NCBI GenBank assembly: GCA_009778425.1
Contig: WRJU01000183.1
Location: 1 to 8,959 of the forward strand
Direction: 5' to 3'
DNA from: Pseudomonadota bacterium
GTDB lineage: Bacteria > Pseudomonadota > Gammaproteobacteria > Burkholderiales > Rhodocyclaceae
Length of the DNA stretch: 8,959 nt
Position numbers and translations under genes: made by a program. The notes under the pieces were generated by a model. It had not been told where the DNA came from and searched no databases. It was given only the letters and a program-made list of their open reading frames with translations. Of this stretch, positions 1 to 6,061 are shown piece by piece. Numbering within the stretch: position 1 is the stretch's first letter; each line of letters starts with the position of its first letter.

Positions 1-1632
1 ATGCTCGGCAAATTGCTTGAGGCGCGCGCGAAAAACCGGACTTCCGAAGCCCTCGATGCCCTGTTGCGGCTGCAACCTAAGCGGGCGTGGGTCGAACAGG
101 ACGGGCAACTCGTCGAAATCGACGTAGACGCGCTGCAACCTGGGAGGGTTTTCGTGCTTCGCCCAGGGGACGCCGTACCGGTCGACGGTGTCATTCTCGA
201 AGGCCGTTCCGCGCTCGATGAAGCCTTGTTGACCGGCGAGAGCCTGCCCGTCGACAAACAGCCGGGCGACAAGGTTTTTGCCGCCACGATCAACGGGCAG
301 GCCATGTTGCGCTGTCGTGCGACGGGGGTCGGAGCCGATACGCTCTTTGCGGGAATAGTCCGCCTGGTCGGGCAGGCGCAGGGTTCCAAAGCGCCGATAC
401 AGCGATTGGCCGATCGCGTCGCCGCCGTATTCGTGCCCGCAGTCGTCGCCATTGCCCTGGTGAGTTTTGCGGCCTGGTGGCTGTCCGGCGACTTTCAGGC
501 TGCGCTCATCAATGCCGTCGCGGTGCTGGTCATTGCCTGTCCGTGCGCCCTCGGCCTGGCAACGCCGACGGCAATCATGGTGGCGGTCGGGCTGGGCGCG
601 CGCGCCGGGTTGCTCATCAAGAACGCCGAAGCCCTGGAGTGCGCCGGTCGCATGAAGGTACTGGCGCTGGACAAGACCGGGACATTGACGCGGGGCGAAC
701 CGACGGTCACGGATGTTGTTGCCGCGCCACAGTGGACATCCGACGACTTGCTGCAATGGGCGGCGGCGGTCGAGTGCGCCAGTTCGCACCCCATCGCGCG
801 CGCCATCGTCCGCGCGGCGCGGGAAAAAGAAGGCGGGGCGGCGCTTGAACGCGCCAGCGATGTACGCATCATCGAAGGGCAGGGCATCGAAGGCCGCGCC
901 AGGGGCAGGGCGGTGCTTGTCGGCACAATGGATTTCCTCGCCTCGAACGGTGTCGAGTTTCCACAGGAAGAAGTGGCTGCCGTACAGGGCAAGACGCTGG
1001 CCGGGGTTGCCATCGATGGCATCTATGCGGGGCTGATAGCCGTTGCCGACCGTTTGCGCGAAGACTCCCATGACGCGCTGGAAAGGTTCCGGCAAGCGGA
1101 TGTGCGGGTCATCATGTTGACGGGCGACAATCCCTCTACCGCTGCCGCTATCGCTTCGGCAGCGGGCATTGCCGACTGGCGCGCGGGCGTGCTGCCTGCG
1201 GGCAAAGCCGACGTGGTGGCCGAATTGAAAAAGGAAGCGTCCGCCCGCAACGCTTGTGTCGGCATGGTTGGGGATGGCGTCAACGACGCTCCGGCGCTGG
1301 CTTCTGCGGATGTGTCCTTTGCCATCGGCGTAGGTGCGGATGTTGCCATCGAAGCGGCCGACATCACGCTCGTGCGCGGCAGCCTGCACGGTGTGGCTGA
1401 CGCCGTCCAACTGTCGCAGGCTGCGTTGTCAAAAATCCGTCAAAACCTCTTTTTTGCCTTCATCTACAATGTGTTAGGCATCCCACTGGCCGCCTTTGGC
1501 CTGTTGAGCCCCGTCGTCGCGGGCGCGGCAATGGCACTGAGTTCCGTTTCCGTCCTCGGTAATTCCCTGTTGTTGAAGCGTTGGCAACCGTATCGGGGGG
1601 AGAGGCTTCACGTGCCATCTTCATTGGAGTAA
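1..1632 (+). CDS. copA: Copper-exporting P1B-type ATPase, C-terminal part (5' truncated by window edge)
   Basis: This is an inner-membrane ATP-driven pump that exports Cu(I) from the cytoplasm. Visible in order are the actuator motif TGES (residues 78-81), the CPC metal-binding motif in a membrane helix (180-182), the phosphorylation motif DKTGT (aspartate 224), the HP motif typical of P1B ATPases (263-264), TGDN (374-377) and GDGVNDAP (424-431). Two final membrane helices carry YN (489-490) and MxxSS (511-515), the signature of Cu(I) transporters. Full-length family members are about 750-800 residues. The N-terminal metal-binding domain and first four membrane helices are missing here, and the sequence at position 1 resembles the segment just after helix 4. 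The ATG at position 1 is therefore almost certainly an internal methionine. The stop is TAA at 1630-1632, and the gene meets a convergent gene 22 bp later. A CopZ-like chaperone lies 2.3 kb downstream, so the two were probably once closer. Confidence 0.95.
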   Translation: MLGKLLEARAKNRTSEALDALLRLQPKRAWVEQDGQLVEIDVDALQPGRVFVLRPGDAVPVDGVILEGRSALDEALLTGESLPVDKQPGDKVFAATINGQAMLRCRATGVGADTLFAGIVRLVGQAQGSKAPIQRLADRVAAVFVPAVVAIALVSFAAWWLSGDFQAALINAVAVLVIACPCALGLATPTAIMVAVGLGARAGLLIKNAEALECAGRMKVLALDKTGTLTRGEPTVTDVVAAPQWTSDDLLQWAAAVECASSHPIARAIVRAAREKEGGAALERASDVRIIEGQGIEGRARGRAVLVGTMDFLASNGVEFPQEEVAAVQGKTLAGVAIDGIYAGLIAVADRLREDSHDALERFRQADVRVIMLTGDNPSTAAAIASAAGIADWRAGVLPAGKADVVAELKKEASARNACVGMVGDGVNDAPALASADVSFAIGVGADVAIEAADITLVRGSLHGVADAVQLSQAALSKIRQNLFFAFIYNVLGIPLAAFGLLSPVVAGAAMALSSVSVLGNSLLLKRWQPYRGERLHVPSSLE

Positions 1633-1654
1633 GAGGGTATCTCGCTATCTGAGG

Positions 1655-2224
1655 CTACCTCCCGTTCTTCTTCAAGTAATCTCTTACGCGGTCTGCGAAG
1701 CGCCCAGGGATTTTCTGTCTCCAATAAGGCACCGACTGCTCTAAGGAGTCTAAAGCTTTGTTGAACGTTTCATCCCCGTATTCTGATTTGATTTTGCTCA
1801 TGTAGTACTTCAAGTCCTCTATTTTCATATTCCTGGTGTTTTGTTTTCCAACAACCAGGTTATTAAGAATAACCATATACATGGACGCGCTGCCCGGACT
1901 CATATCGGTAGTTTTGGCAATGTGATTGCTGATGCTCCATATGTCGCCACCCTTACTGCGGTGTTCCTTGAAGGCATCCCAAAGAACCTCGACCATGCGT
2001 GGCGTGATAGGCACTCTTTTAGCCCGTTTCTCCATCGGAGGTGGGGTGGCAGGGGTCGATGCAGCAACCACCATGTGCATGTCGATGGGAAGGCGATTCT
2101 CCAAAACGGTTCTTCGCATGAAGATGCTCAGTGCCGTTTCAGTGTCTATCCCTGTGGAGAAATATATGGCTTCCGCTTTACGGGCGATGTCTTCGTCGAT
2201 CTCGAAGCAGATCCGTTTTTTCAT
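1655..2224 (-). CDS. DinJ/RelB-like ribbon-helix-helix protein with long C-terminal domain
   Basis: The protein has 189 residues. Residues 1-47 look like the DinJ/RelB antitoxin fold: a beta strand (KKRICFEID), then two helices with DTETALSIFMRR and ending near RLPI. This predicts a dimeric DNA-binding protein. A proline-rich linker (about 57-65) leads to a second domain (about 70-170) with features such as GSASMY, NTRNMK, YG and a closing SLEQSVPYW. From memory this resembles the helical region found at the N-terminus of some HNH/McrA-like nucleases; that is an inference. The ATG at 2224 is preferred over the GTG three codons upstream because a strong Shine-Dalgarno (AGAAAGGTGG) sits 5 bases before the ATG and covers that GTG. 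DinJ proteins are normally about 85-100 aa and paired with a YafQ/RelE toxin, but no small toxin gene follows here. The gene is AT-richer than its neighbours and is transcribed divergently from abiE, suggesting acquisition by transfer. It is probably autoregulated. Confidence 0.8.
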   Translation of the reverse strand: MKKRICFEIDEDIARKAEAIYFSTGIDTETALSIFMRRTVLENRLPIDMHMVVAASTPATPPPMEKRAKRVPITPRMVEVLWDAFKEHRSKGGDIWSISNHIAKTTDMSPGSASMYMVILNNLVVGKQNTRNMKIEDLKYYMSKIKSEYGDETFNKALDSLEQSVPYWRQKIPGRFADRVRDYLKKNGR

Positions 2225-2233
2225 AGTAACCAC

Positions 2234-2281
2234 CTTTCTTCTGTGACTATTTTCTGATTATGCGTTAACTACAGAAGAAAG
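2234..2281. repeat. Perfect 11-bp inverted repeat flanking the -10 box (candidate operator)
   Basis: CTTTCTTCTGT at 2234-2244 and its exact complement ACAGAAGAAAG at 2271-2281 are separated by 26 bp. One arm overlaps the -35/spacer of the minus-strand promoter; the other lies at the predicted start of the transcript and touches the Shine-Dalgarno. Because the upstream arm would not be transcribed from this promoter, a DNA operator is more likely than an RNA hairpin. The natural candidate ligand is the RHH protein encoded next to it. Confidence 0.6.
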
Positions 2282-2285
2282 TCAA
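2257..2285 (-). promoter_or_regulatory. Sigma70-type promoter of the RHH gene
   Basis: On the minus strand TTGACT (2285-2280) and CATAAT (2262-2257) are separated by 17 bases, close to consensus. Transcription would begin near 2250, leaving a short leader before the ATG at 2224. The boxes are seen; promoter activity is inferred. Confidence 0.65.
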
Positions 2286-2346
2286 AATATAGTCGTGGAA
2301 CTGTTGTAGTTAGGTGTTAACTTGTTATAGTTAGTTGATTACTACA
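2264..2346. promoter_or_regulatory. Cluster of TGTAGTTA-like boxes in the divergent promoter region
   Basis: TTGTAGTTAGGTG (2304-2316) and TTATAGTTAGTTG (2325-2337) are direct repeats, 11 of 13 identical, spaced 21 bp (two helical turns). Inverted copies occur at 2266-2273 (TAACTACA, exact) and 2339-2346 (TTACTACA, one mismatch). GTTAAC also occurs twice (2264-2269, 2316-2321). AbiEi antitoxins of other bacteria repress their own operon through repeated sites upstream, so these are candidate AbiEi operators; RHH binding is the alternative. Confidence 0.45.
2304..2331 (+). promoter_or_regulatory. Candidate extended -10 promoter for abiE
   Basis: TGTTATAGT (2323-2331) fits an extended -10 element, with a poor -35-like TTGTAG 16 bases before TATAGT. 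The start point would be near 2338, giving a leader of roughly 88 bases. Both boxes lie inside the repeated TGTAGTTA elements, as expected for repression. A perfect TTGACA at 2388-2393 has no acceptable -10 at normal distance, so the choice is uncertain. Confidence 0.35.
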
Positions 2347-2425
2347 CTTGAAAGACACAATGATGTGTTCCTATTCTTCGGTTTTTGTTGACATTTGCCG
2401 ATAGTTTGGAACAGCATGCTCAACT

Positions 2426-3025
2426 ATGGATACGGCTACCGACAAGCTGCTCGATTTGGTGCACAAACAGGGATTGGTGCGTCCCAACGATCTGGTTCCG
2501 CTGGGCATCCCCAGAGTGGCTCTGACGCGGGCGGTGCGCCGTGGGCAACTGGAGCGCGTTGGGCGGGGGCTGTACGGCCTGATGGCACGGTCTGTATCGG
2601 CTCACGGTACGCTGGCCGAGGTTGCTTGCCGCGTTCCCAAGGGCGTGATTTGTCTGTTGTCGGCGCTGCGTTTCCACGGCCTGACAACGCAGGCTCCGTT
2701 CGAGGTATGGCTGGCTATCGGTAACAAGGCTGCTATCCCGAAGATAGCTTACCCGCCACTACGCATCAATCGCTTCTCCGGCGTGGCGCTGACCGAGGGA
2801 GTCGAGGAGCATATCGTCGATGGCGTGACTATCCGTGTCACAAGTGTTGCCAAAACGGTGGCTGACTGCTTCAAGTACCGCAACAAGATCGGGTTGGATG
2901 TGGCGCTGGAGGCGTTGCGCGAGGCGTGGAACGGTAAACGCATGTCCAGTGATGAGGTTTGGCATTACGCTAAAATCGACCGTGTGGCCAATGTGATGCG
3001 GCCCTATCTGGAAAGTCTGGCATGA
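2426..3025 (+). CDS. abiEi: AbiEi-family antitoxin / transcriptional repressor of a type IV toxin-antitoxin system
   Basis: The protein has 199 residues. The N-terminal part (about 5-53, containing LVRPNDLVPLGIPRVALTRAVRRGQLERVGRGLYGL in two adjoining stretches) is the winged-helix domain of AbiEi antitoxins. The C-terminal part includes SALRFHGLTTQAP and a TSVAKTVADCFKYR segment characteristic of the family. In known AbiE systems this protein counters the AbiEii toxin without stable contact and represses the operon by binding upstream repeats. The ATG at 2426 is the only sensible start, since an in-frame stop lies at 2402-2404. It has no good Shine-Dalgarno: the nearest GGA is 15 bases away. 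The stop codon overlaps the toxin start in ATGA (3022-3025), so the pair is translationally coupled. The role, phage abortive infection or maintenance of the locus, is known for relatives and only inferred here. Confidence 0.9.
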   Translation: MDTATDKLLDLVHKQGLVRPNDLVPLGIPRVALTRAVRRGQLERVGRGLYGLMARSVSAHGTLAEVACRVPKGVICLLSALRFHGLTTQAPFEVWLAIGNKAAIPKIAYPPLRINRFSGVALTEGVEEHIVDGVTIRVTSVAKTVADCFKYRNKIGLDVALEALREAWNGKRMSSDEVWHYAKIDRVANVMRPYLESLA

Positions 3026-3927
3026 GCCAGCGCAATATCGCCGCGTCGGTTCGCGCTAGGCTGCTCAACAAGGCTCGTGCCGATAAACTCGACTTCAATT
3101 TACTGCTGACCCGCTACGCACTGGAACGGATGCTGTATCGCTTGGGCGTTTCGGAGCAGAGCGGGCAGTTTGTGCTCAAGGGCGCACTATTGTTCGACCT
3201 ATGGTTCGATGTGCCGCACCGCTCAACACACGATGCCGACCTGCTGGGTTTTGGCTCCGCTGAAATCTCTCATTTGGAAAGCCTGTTTCGCGAAATCAGC
3301 CAGATCGAAAGTGATGACGGCATCGTGTTTCAGACCGACACGGTAAAGGCCGCCGAGATTCGCAAAGAGGGCAACTACGCGGGTGTGCGCGTCACGCTAC
3401 TAAGCGTATTGGACGGCGCACGCTGCCCAGTACAGATCGACATCGGTTTTGGCGACGCAGTTACACCCGATCCAGAGGATGTGCGCTATCCGGTCATCCT
3501 TGGTGAGATGCCGCAACCGCAACTGCGAACCTATCCTCGCTACACCGTCGTCGTCGCCGAAAAGCTGGAAGCGATGGTGTCACTCGGTATCCTCAACAGC
3601 CGGATGAAGGACTACTTCGATCTGTGGATTTTGGCCCGACATTCCGACTTCGACGGCGCAGTGCTGGTCAAGGCGATCCGTGCTACTTTCGAGCGCCGGG
3701 ATACAATTATTCCTGCAGGTGTGCCACTCGGTCTTACAGACGAGTTCGCACAAGACAAGACCAAACAATGGCAGGCGTTTCTGCGAAAGAATTCATTGGA
3801 GCCGATCCCGTTGGCTACGGTGATTGAGGCGTTGCGCGAATTTCTGTTGCCGGTACTGACGGCGCTTGTGGCAGGTGAAGACTGCCGCCGTCAGTGGTTA
3901 TTCGGTTCAGGATGGGGTGCGCCGTGA
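3022..3927 (+). CDS. abiEii: AbiEii-family nucleotidyltransferase toxin
   Basis: The protein has 301 residues and belongs to the DNA polymerase beta-like nucleotidyltransferase toxins of type IV systems. Visible motifs are KGALLFDLW (about 53-61, the family's substrate-loop motif), STHDADL with two acidic residues (D71, D73), VQIDIGFGD (acidic D140), and the closing motif K181 plus SRMKDYFDLW (R194, K196, D197, D200). All expected catalytic positions are present, so the toxin looks intact. Characterised AbiEii toxins act in the cytoplasm by nucleotide transfer. The gene begins in the 4-base overlap with abiEi. The copper chaperone gene starts 37 bp after its stop without an obvious promoter of its own, so the two may share a transcript. 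Length fits the family (about 270-310 aa). Confidence 0.92.
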   Translation: MSQRNIAASVRARLLNKARADKLDFNLLLTRYALERMLYRLGVSEQSGQFVLKGALLFDLWFDVPHRSTHDADLLGFGSAEISHLESLFREISQIESDDGIVFQTDTVKAAEIRKEGNYAGVRVTLLSVLDGARCPVQIDIGFGDAVTPDPEDVRYPVILGEMPQPQLRTYPRYTVVVAEKLEAMVSLGILNSRMKDYFDLWILARHSDFDGAVLVKAIRATFERRDTIIPAGVPLGLTDEFAQDKTKQWQAFLRKNSLEPIPLATVIEALREFLLPVLTALVAGEDCRRQWLFGSGWGAP

Positions 3928-3964
3928 CTTTTGGCGTGTTCAGTTCCACGTTTTAGGAGAAAAC

Positions 3965-4180
3965 ATGAGTGAAATCACCATCAAGATAGAAGGCATGAGT
4001 TGCGGTGGCTGTGTCCGCAACGTGACCAAAACGCTCGAAGCCTTGTCGGGCGTGACCGGGGCAGAAGTCTCGCTGGAGAAGGCGTGTGCCGTCGTGCAAT
4101 ACGATCCCGCACTCATCGACGCCACAGCGATGCGCCAAGCTGTGGAAGAGGCAGGATTTGACGCGCCGCATGATCTATAG
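3965..4180 (+). CDS. copZ: CopZ-like copper chaperone (HMA domain)
   Basis: This small cytoplasmic protein of 71 residues is a single heavy-metal-associated domain. The metal-binding motif GMSCGGC gives cysteines 13 and 16, followed by the usual beta-alpha-beta pattern and a closing EEAGFDA segment. Such proteins carry Cu(I) to CopA-type ATPases or sensors. I chose the ATG at 3965 because AGGAG stands 6 bases upstream; an upstream in-frame start would run through the end of abiEii. The partner ATPase gene lies upstream on the same strand but is separated by the RHH/AbiE block, which suggests an insertion between the two copper genes. It could equally be an HMA domain for another soft metal, but copper is the best fit given the neighbour. 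Confidence 0.9.
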   Translation: MSEITIKIEGMSCGGCVRNVTKTLEALSGVTGAEVSLEKACAVVQYDPALIDATAMRQAVEEAGFDAPHDL

Positions 4181-4377
4181 CCTCCCTCTTTTGAGGCTTC
4201 TGATTTGCGATGCTCCGCGTCGGAAAACACGATCGGCAACAGCATTTACGCGGGTCGGTCGTCTCGGTGGCTGCTTAAGCAAAGCCTGAATGCTTCGCTG
4301 TGGATGCGGACGTTTTGGAATGTGAGGAAGTGAGTGGGGTGATGGGGTGGAGTAAAATGAACGTCGTCTAATTCTAG
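4181..4377. other. Intergenic stretch between copZ and the cassette array; possible attI remnant at its right end
   Basis: No coding region is convincing here. A 6-bp stem (4179-4184 with 4193-4198, loop of 8) directly after copZ is a weak terminator candidate without a T tract. The right end (about 4355-4377) precedes a cassette core but lacks the paired arms of an attC. It could be the remains of an attI site or simply flanking DNA. No integron integrase gene is present on either strand. Confidence 0.35.
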
Positions 4378-4389
4378 TTAGGGCTAATA

Positions 4390-4950
4390 ATGCGAACTCT
4401 CCTATTGCCAATAATCTTGTTTGTCGCTGCTACGCAAACTGGCTGCGTTTTTATTTCCAATCCCTCGTATCCGAAAGAGTGGACATCTGTTGATAGCCAC
4501 TCAGAAATTTGTAGTGTGCTTCCAGGAAACTACATGAATAATGGTGAAGCCGGGAAGCAAGGGAAAGATGCCCCAACCTTAGCGGCCCTTCTTTTTAGGG
4601 AGGCGAAGACTGCAACAAATGTGCGCATTCAGAAGAAAGGTGAAACGTCTTTCCTGCTTACCTCAGAATCATCGGGAACAATAGTCAATTCACGCACAAT
4701 AGAGAGCAAGTGTGGGGAAACGCGATTAACTGTCCCTCCTGAAGAGCCAGAGGGTTTCATCAATCGCGACGGGGTCGTAGGTTATCAATATGACTCCACA
4801 GAAATACAGGTATCCAAAGATGGTGCGCTAGTCGTTCATACAATAAGCGGGGGCTTTGGGTTAGTGTTGCTTATCCCTGTAGGCAGCTCTGAATCGCGTT
4901 GGTTTCATTACCCTCGTGTGGAAGGAGTTAGTTTGAATGAAAAGCCCTAA
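4390..4950 (+). CDS. Putative lipoprotein of cassette 1, function unknown
   Basis: The protein has 186 residues. The N-terminus (MRTLLLPIILFVAATQTGC) is a short hydrophobic signal ending in a lipobox-like TGC, so cysteine 19 would be lipidated and the protein held in the envelope. The -3 residue (Q) is not the usual one, so this is likely but not certain. The rest is polar and beta-rich with no motif I recognise. A second cysteine pair (residues C42 and C108) could form a disulfide. The start has an AGGG 5 bases upstream that belongs to the cassette core itself. The stop TAA lies inside the R'' box of the following attC-like site, a common economy in gene cassettes. Lower GC and different codon use from the copper genes fit a captured cassette. 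No function can be assigned. Confidence 0.75.
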   Translation: MRTLLLPIILFVAATQTGCVFISNPSYPKEWTSVDSHSEICSVLPGNYMNNGEAGKQGKDAPTLAALLFREAKTATNVRIQKKGETSFLLTSESSGTIVNSRTIESKCGETRLTVPPEEPEGFINRDGVVGYQYDSTEIQVSKDGALVVHTISGGFGLVLLIPVGSSESRWFHYPRVEGVSLNEKP

Positions 4951-5077
4951 CCCTGCGCTCAAGTTCGCTGCGTCCGCTCAATGTTCGGCCTTGCGCTCAC
5001 ATCCCGCCCTGGCAGGCGACAGTGGTATTCTTTGTGGGTCGTGCGTTCGGCTGGGCTTGTGTCCGGTTTCGCCAAGC
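4944..5077 (+). repeat. Degenerate attC-like site after cassette 1
   Basis: The left end GCCCTAAC (4944-4951) followed by CTGCGCTCAAG is a typical attC left arm (R'' and L'' boxes). The right end near 5064-5077 (GGTTTCGCCAAGCGT) resembles a right arm, but the expected GTTAG core is missing; it runs straight into the CCTAAC of the next site. The interior has only imperfect pairing. It may be an attC that lost its R' box, or the leading half of one long composite site ending at 5166. Confidence 0.5.
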
Positions 5078-5078
5078 G

Positions 5079-5166
5079 TCCTAACCACATGCTCAACCCC
5101 GCGCGCTTCGCGCGCTGGGCACCCAATCGCTACGCGCTTGGGTGCCGGTTATCTTAACCGTTAGAG
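5079..5166 (+). repeat. attC site between cassettes 1 and 2
   Basis: The R'' box TCCTAAC (5079-5085) and R' box GTTAGAG (5160-5166) pair over five bases. The L'' CTCAACC and right-arm GGTTATC regions also pair. The interior contains two strong hairpins: GCGCGC TTC GCGCGC-type pairing near 5100-5115, and GGCACCCAA with TTGGGTGCC near 5118-5146. The right arm (GTGCCGGTTATCTT, 5142-5155) is identical to that of the third site, which supports common ancestry. Confidence 0.75.
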
Positions 5167-5212
5167 TTCGCCCAATTTCACTATCCAGACCTTCACTCCA
5201 AGAGGAAAAAAC

Positions 5213-5971
5213 ATGCCATTCATTGGGATAGGACTTCATATCCTTGTCGCCTTATTTTTTGCTGTTCACGCCGTACGTACCGGCCGTGATATGTACTGGC
5301 TGCTCATTCTGTTCATGTTTCCGTTGCTTGGAAGCGTCGTCTACTTGTTTGCCGTTTATCTCCCGGACTCACGGTTGCAACATGGAGCAAGGAGAGCCAT
5401 AGCTTCTGCGGCCAAAGCACTTGACCCAACTAGGGAACTGCGTGATGCTCGTGCTGCCTTCGACTACACACCAACGGCCCAAAATCAAATGCGTCTTGCG
5501 GCGGCGCTCCTCAATGCTGGGCAGCCCGAAGAGGCCGCTACAAGTTACGAGGCATGTCTGTCGGGACCATTCGCAAACGATCCTGAAATTCGCTTTGGGG
5601 CTGCACAAGCCAATGTTGAATCCCAGAATTTTGAACGCGCAATCGAACAACTTGAACTGATACGGAAGGCTCAGCCCGAATTTCGGGCTGAGCAAGTCTC
5701 ATTGCTGCTTGCTCGGGCACTTTCTCAGTCTGGGCATCACATGGAAGCGAAGGCGGAGTTTGAATCAGCAATTGCGAAGTTTGGAAGCTTTGATGCGAAA
5801 GCCGAGTACTTGGTCTGGGCACTCATTTCAAATGAAAGGGAATTGGCAGCGCGTCTTCAAGTTGAAGTTCAACGCACAACTGAACGCTGGAATCGCCAAA
5901 CCAGGGAGTTGAATCTTCCTATGTTGCGCCGTCTGGAAGCGGCTTACGAGCATGCGCGGCAACGCCGTTAA
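5213..5971 (+). CDS. Membrane-anchored TPR-like protein of cassette 2
   Basis: The protein has 252 residues. Two hydrophobic segments (about 3-20 and 28-50), separated by a short RTGRD loop, resemble the N-terminal membrane region of phospholipase D/cardiolipin synthase-like proteins. From about residue 75 to 205 the sequence is helical with a tetratricopeptide-like rhythm (RLAAALLNAGQPEEAATSYE, FGAAQANVESQNFERAIEQL, LLARALSQSGHHMEAKAEFE). Such repeats mediate protein-protein contacts. No catalytic motif is visible. The start at 5213 has a clear Shine-Dalgarno (AGAGGA) 7 bases upstream. The stop lies 29 bp before the next attC. A role in the cell envelope is likely from the membrane segments; its partners are unknown. 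Proteins of this layout are, from memory, common hypotheticals in gammaproteobacteria. Confidence 0.8.
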   Translation: MPFIGIGLHILVALFFAVHAVRTGRDMYWLLILFMFPLLGSVVYLFAVYLPDSRLQHGARRAIASAAKALDPTRELRDARAAFDYTPTAQNQMRLAAALLNAGQPEEAATSYEACLSGPFANDPEIRFGAAQANVESQNFERAIEQLELIRKAQPEFRAEQVSLLLARALSQSGHHMEAKAEFESAIAKFGSFDAKAEYLVWALISNERELAARLQVEVQRTTERWNRQTRELNLPMLRRLEAAYEHARQRR

Positions 5972-6000
5972 CCACTCAGATCGCCACATTCGTGTCCAAC

Positions 6001-6061
6001 TTCTAACCCTGCAATCAACCCGGACACAGCTGCGCTGTGCCGGTTATCTTGACCGTTAGGT
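6001..6061 (+). repeat. attC site closing cassette 2
   Basis: This is a compact 61-bp site. The R'' box TTCTAAC (6001-6007) and R' box GTTAGGT (6055-6061) have complementary cores. Inner arms AACCCGG-ACACAGC and GCTGTG-CCGGTT form a long imperfect stem with a small TGC loop and unpaired extra bases on one side, as the folded bottom strand of attC requires. It shares its right arm with the site at 5079-5166. Confidence 0.85.

Larger units (their letters stand above)
4378..6061 (+). mobile_element. Two-cassette integron array lacking an integrase (CALIN type)
   Basis: Two single-gene modules on the plus strand are each followed by an attC-like recombination site. Cassette 1 opens with core GTTAGGGC (4378-4385). 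Its gene ends in GCCCTAAC (4944-4951), the exact complement, as expected when the last bases of a cassette's own attC become its leading end on insertion. Cassette 2 opens with GTTAGAG (5160-5166), and its attC begins TTCTAAC (6001-6007), complementary at 6 of 7 positions. The final core is GTTAGGT (6055-6061). The array is tightly packed and codirectional. The recombinases to the right are of the phage/island kind, not IntI. Confidence 0.75.

Noticed and set aside
1..3. ATG at position 1 as the real start of copA
   Set aside because: The protein would lack the metal-binding domain and four membrane helices. The context matches the middle of the family, so the start lies outside the window.
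2388..2416. Perfect TTGACA as -35 of the abiE promoter
   Set aside because: At 16-18 base spacing the following hexamers (ACAGCA and neighbours) do not resemble a -10 box. It was kept only as a note.
4179..4198. Stem AGCCTC/GAGGCT after copZ as a rho-independent terminator
   Set aside because: The stem is only 6 bp with an 8-base loop and no following T run.
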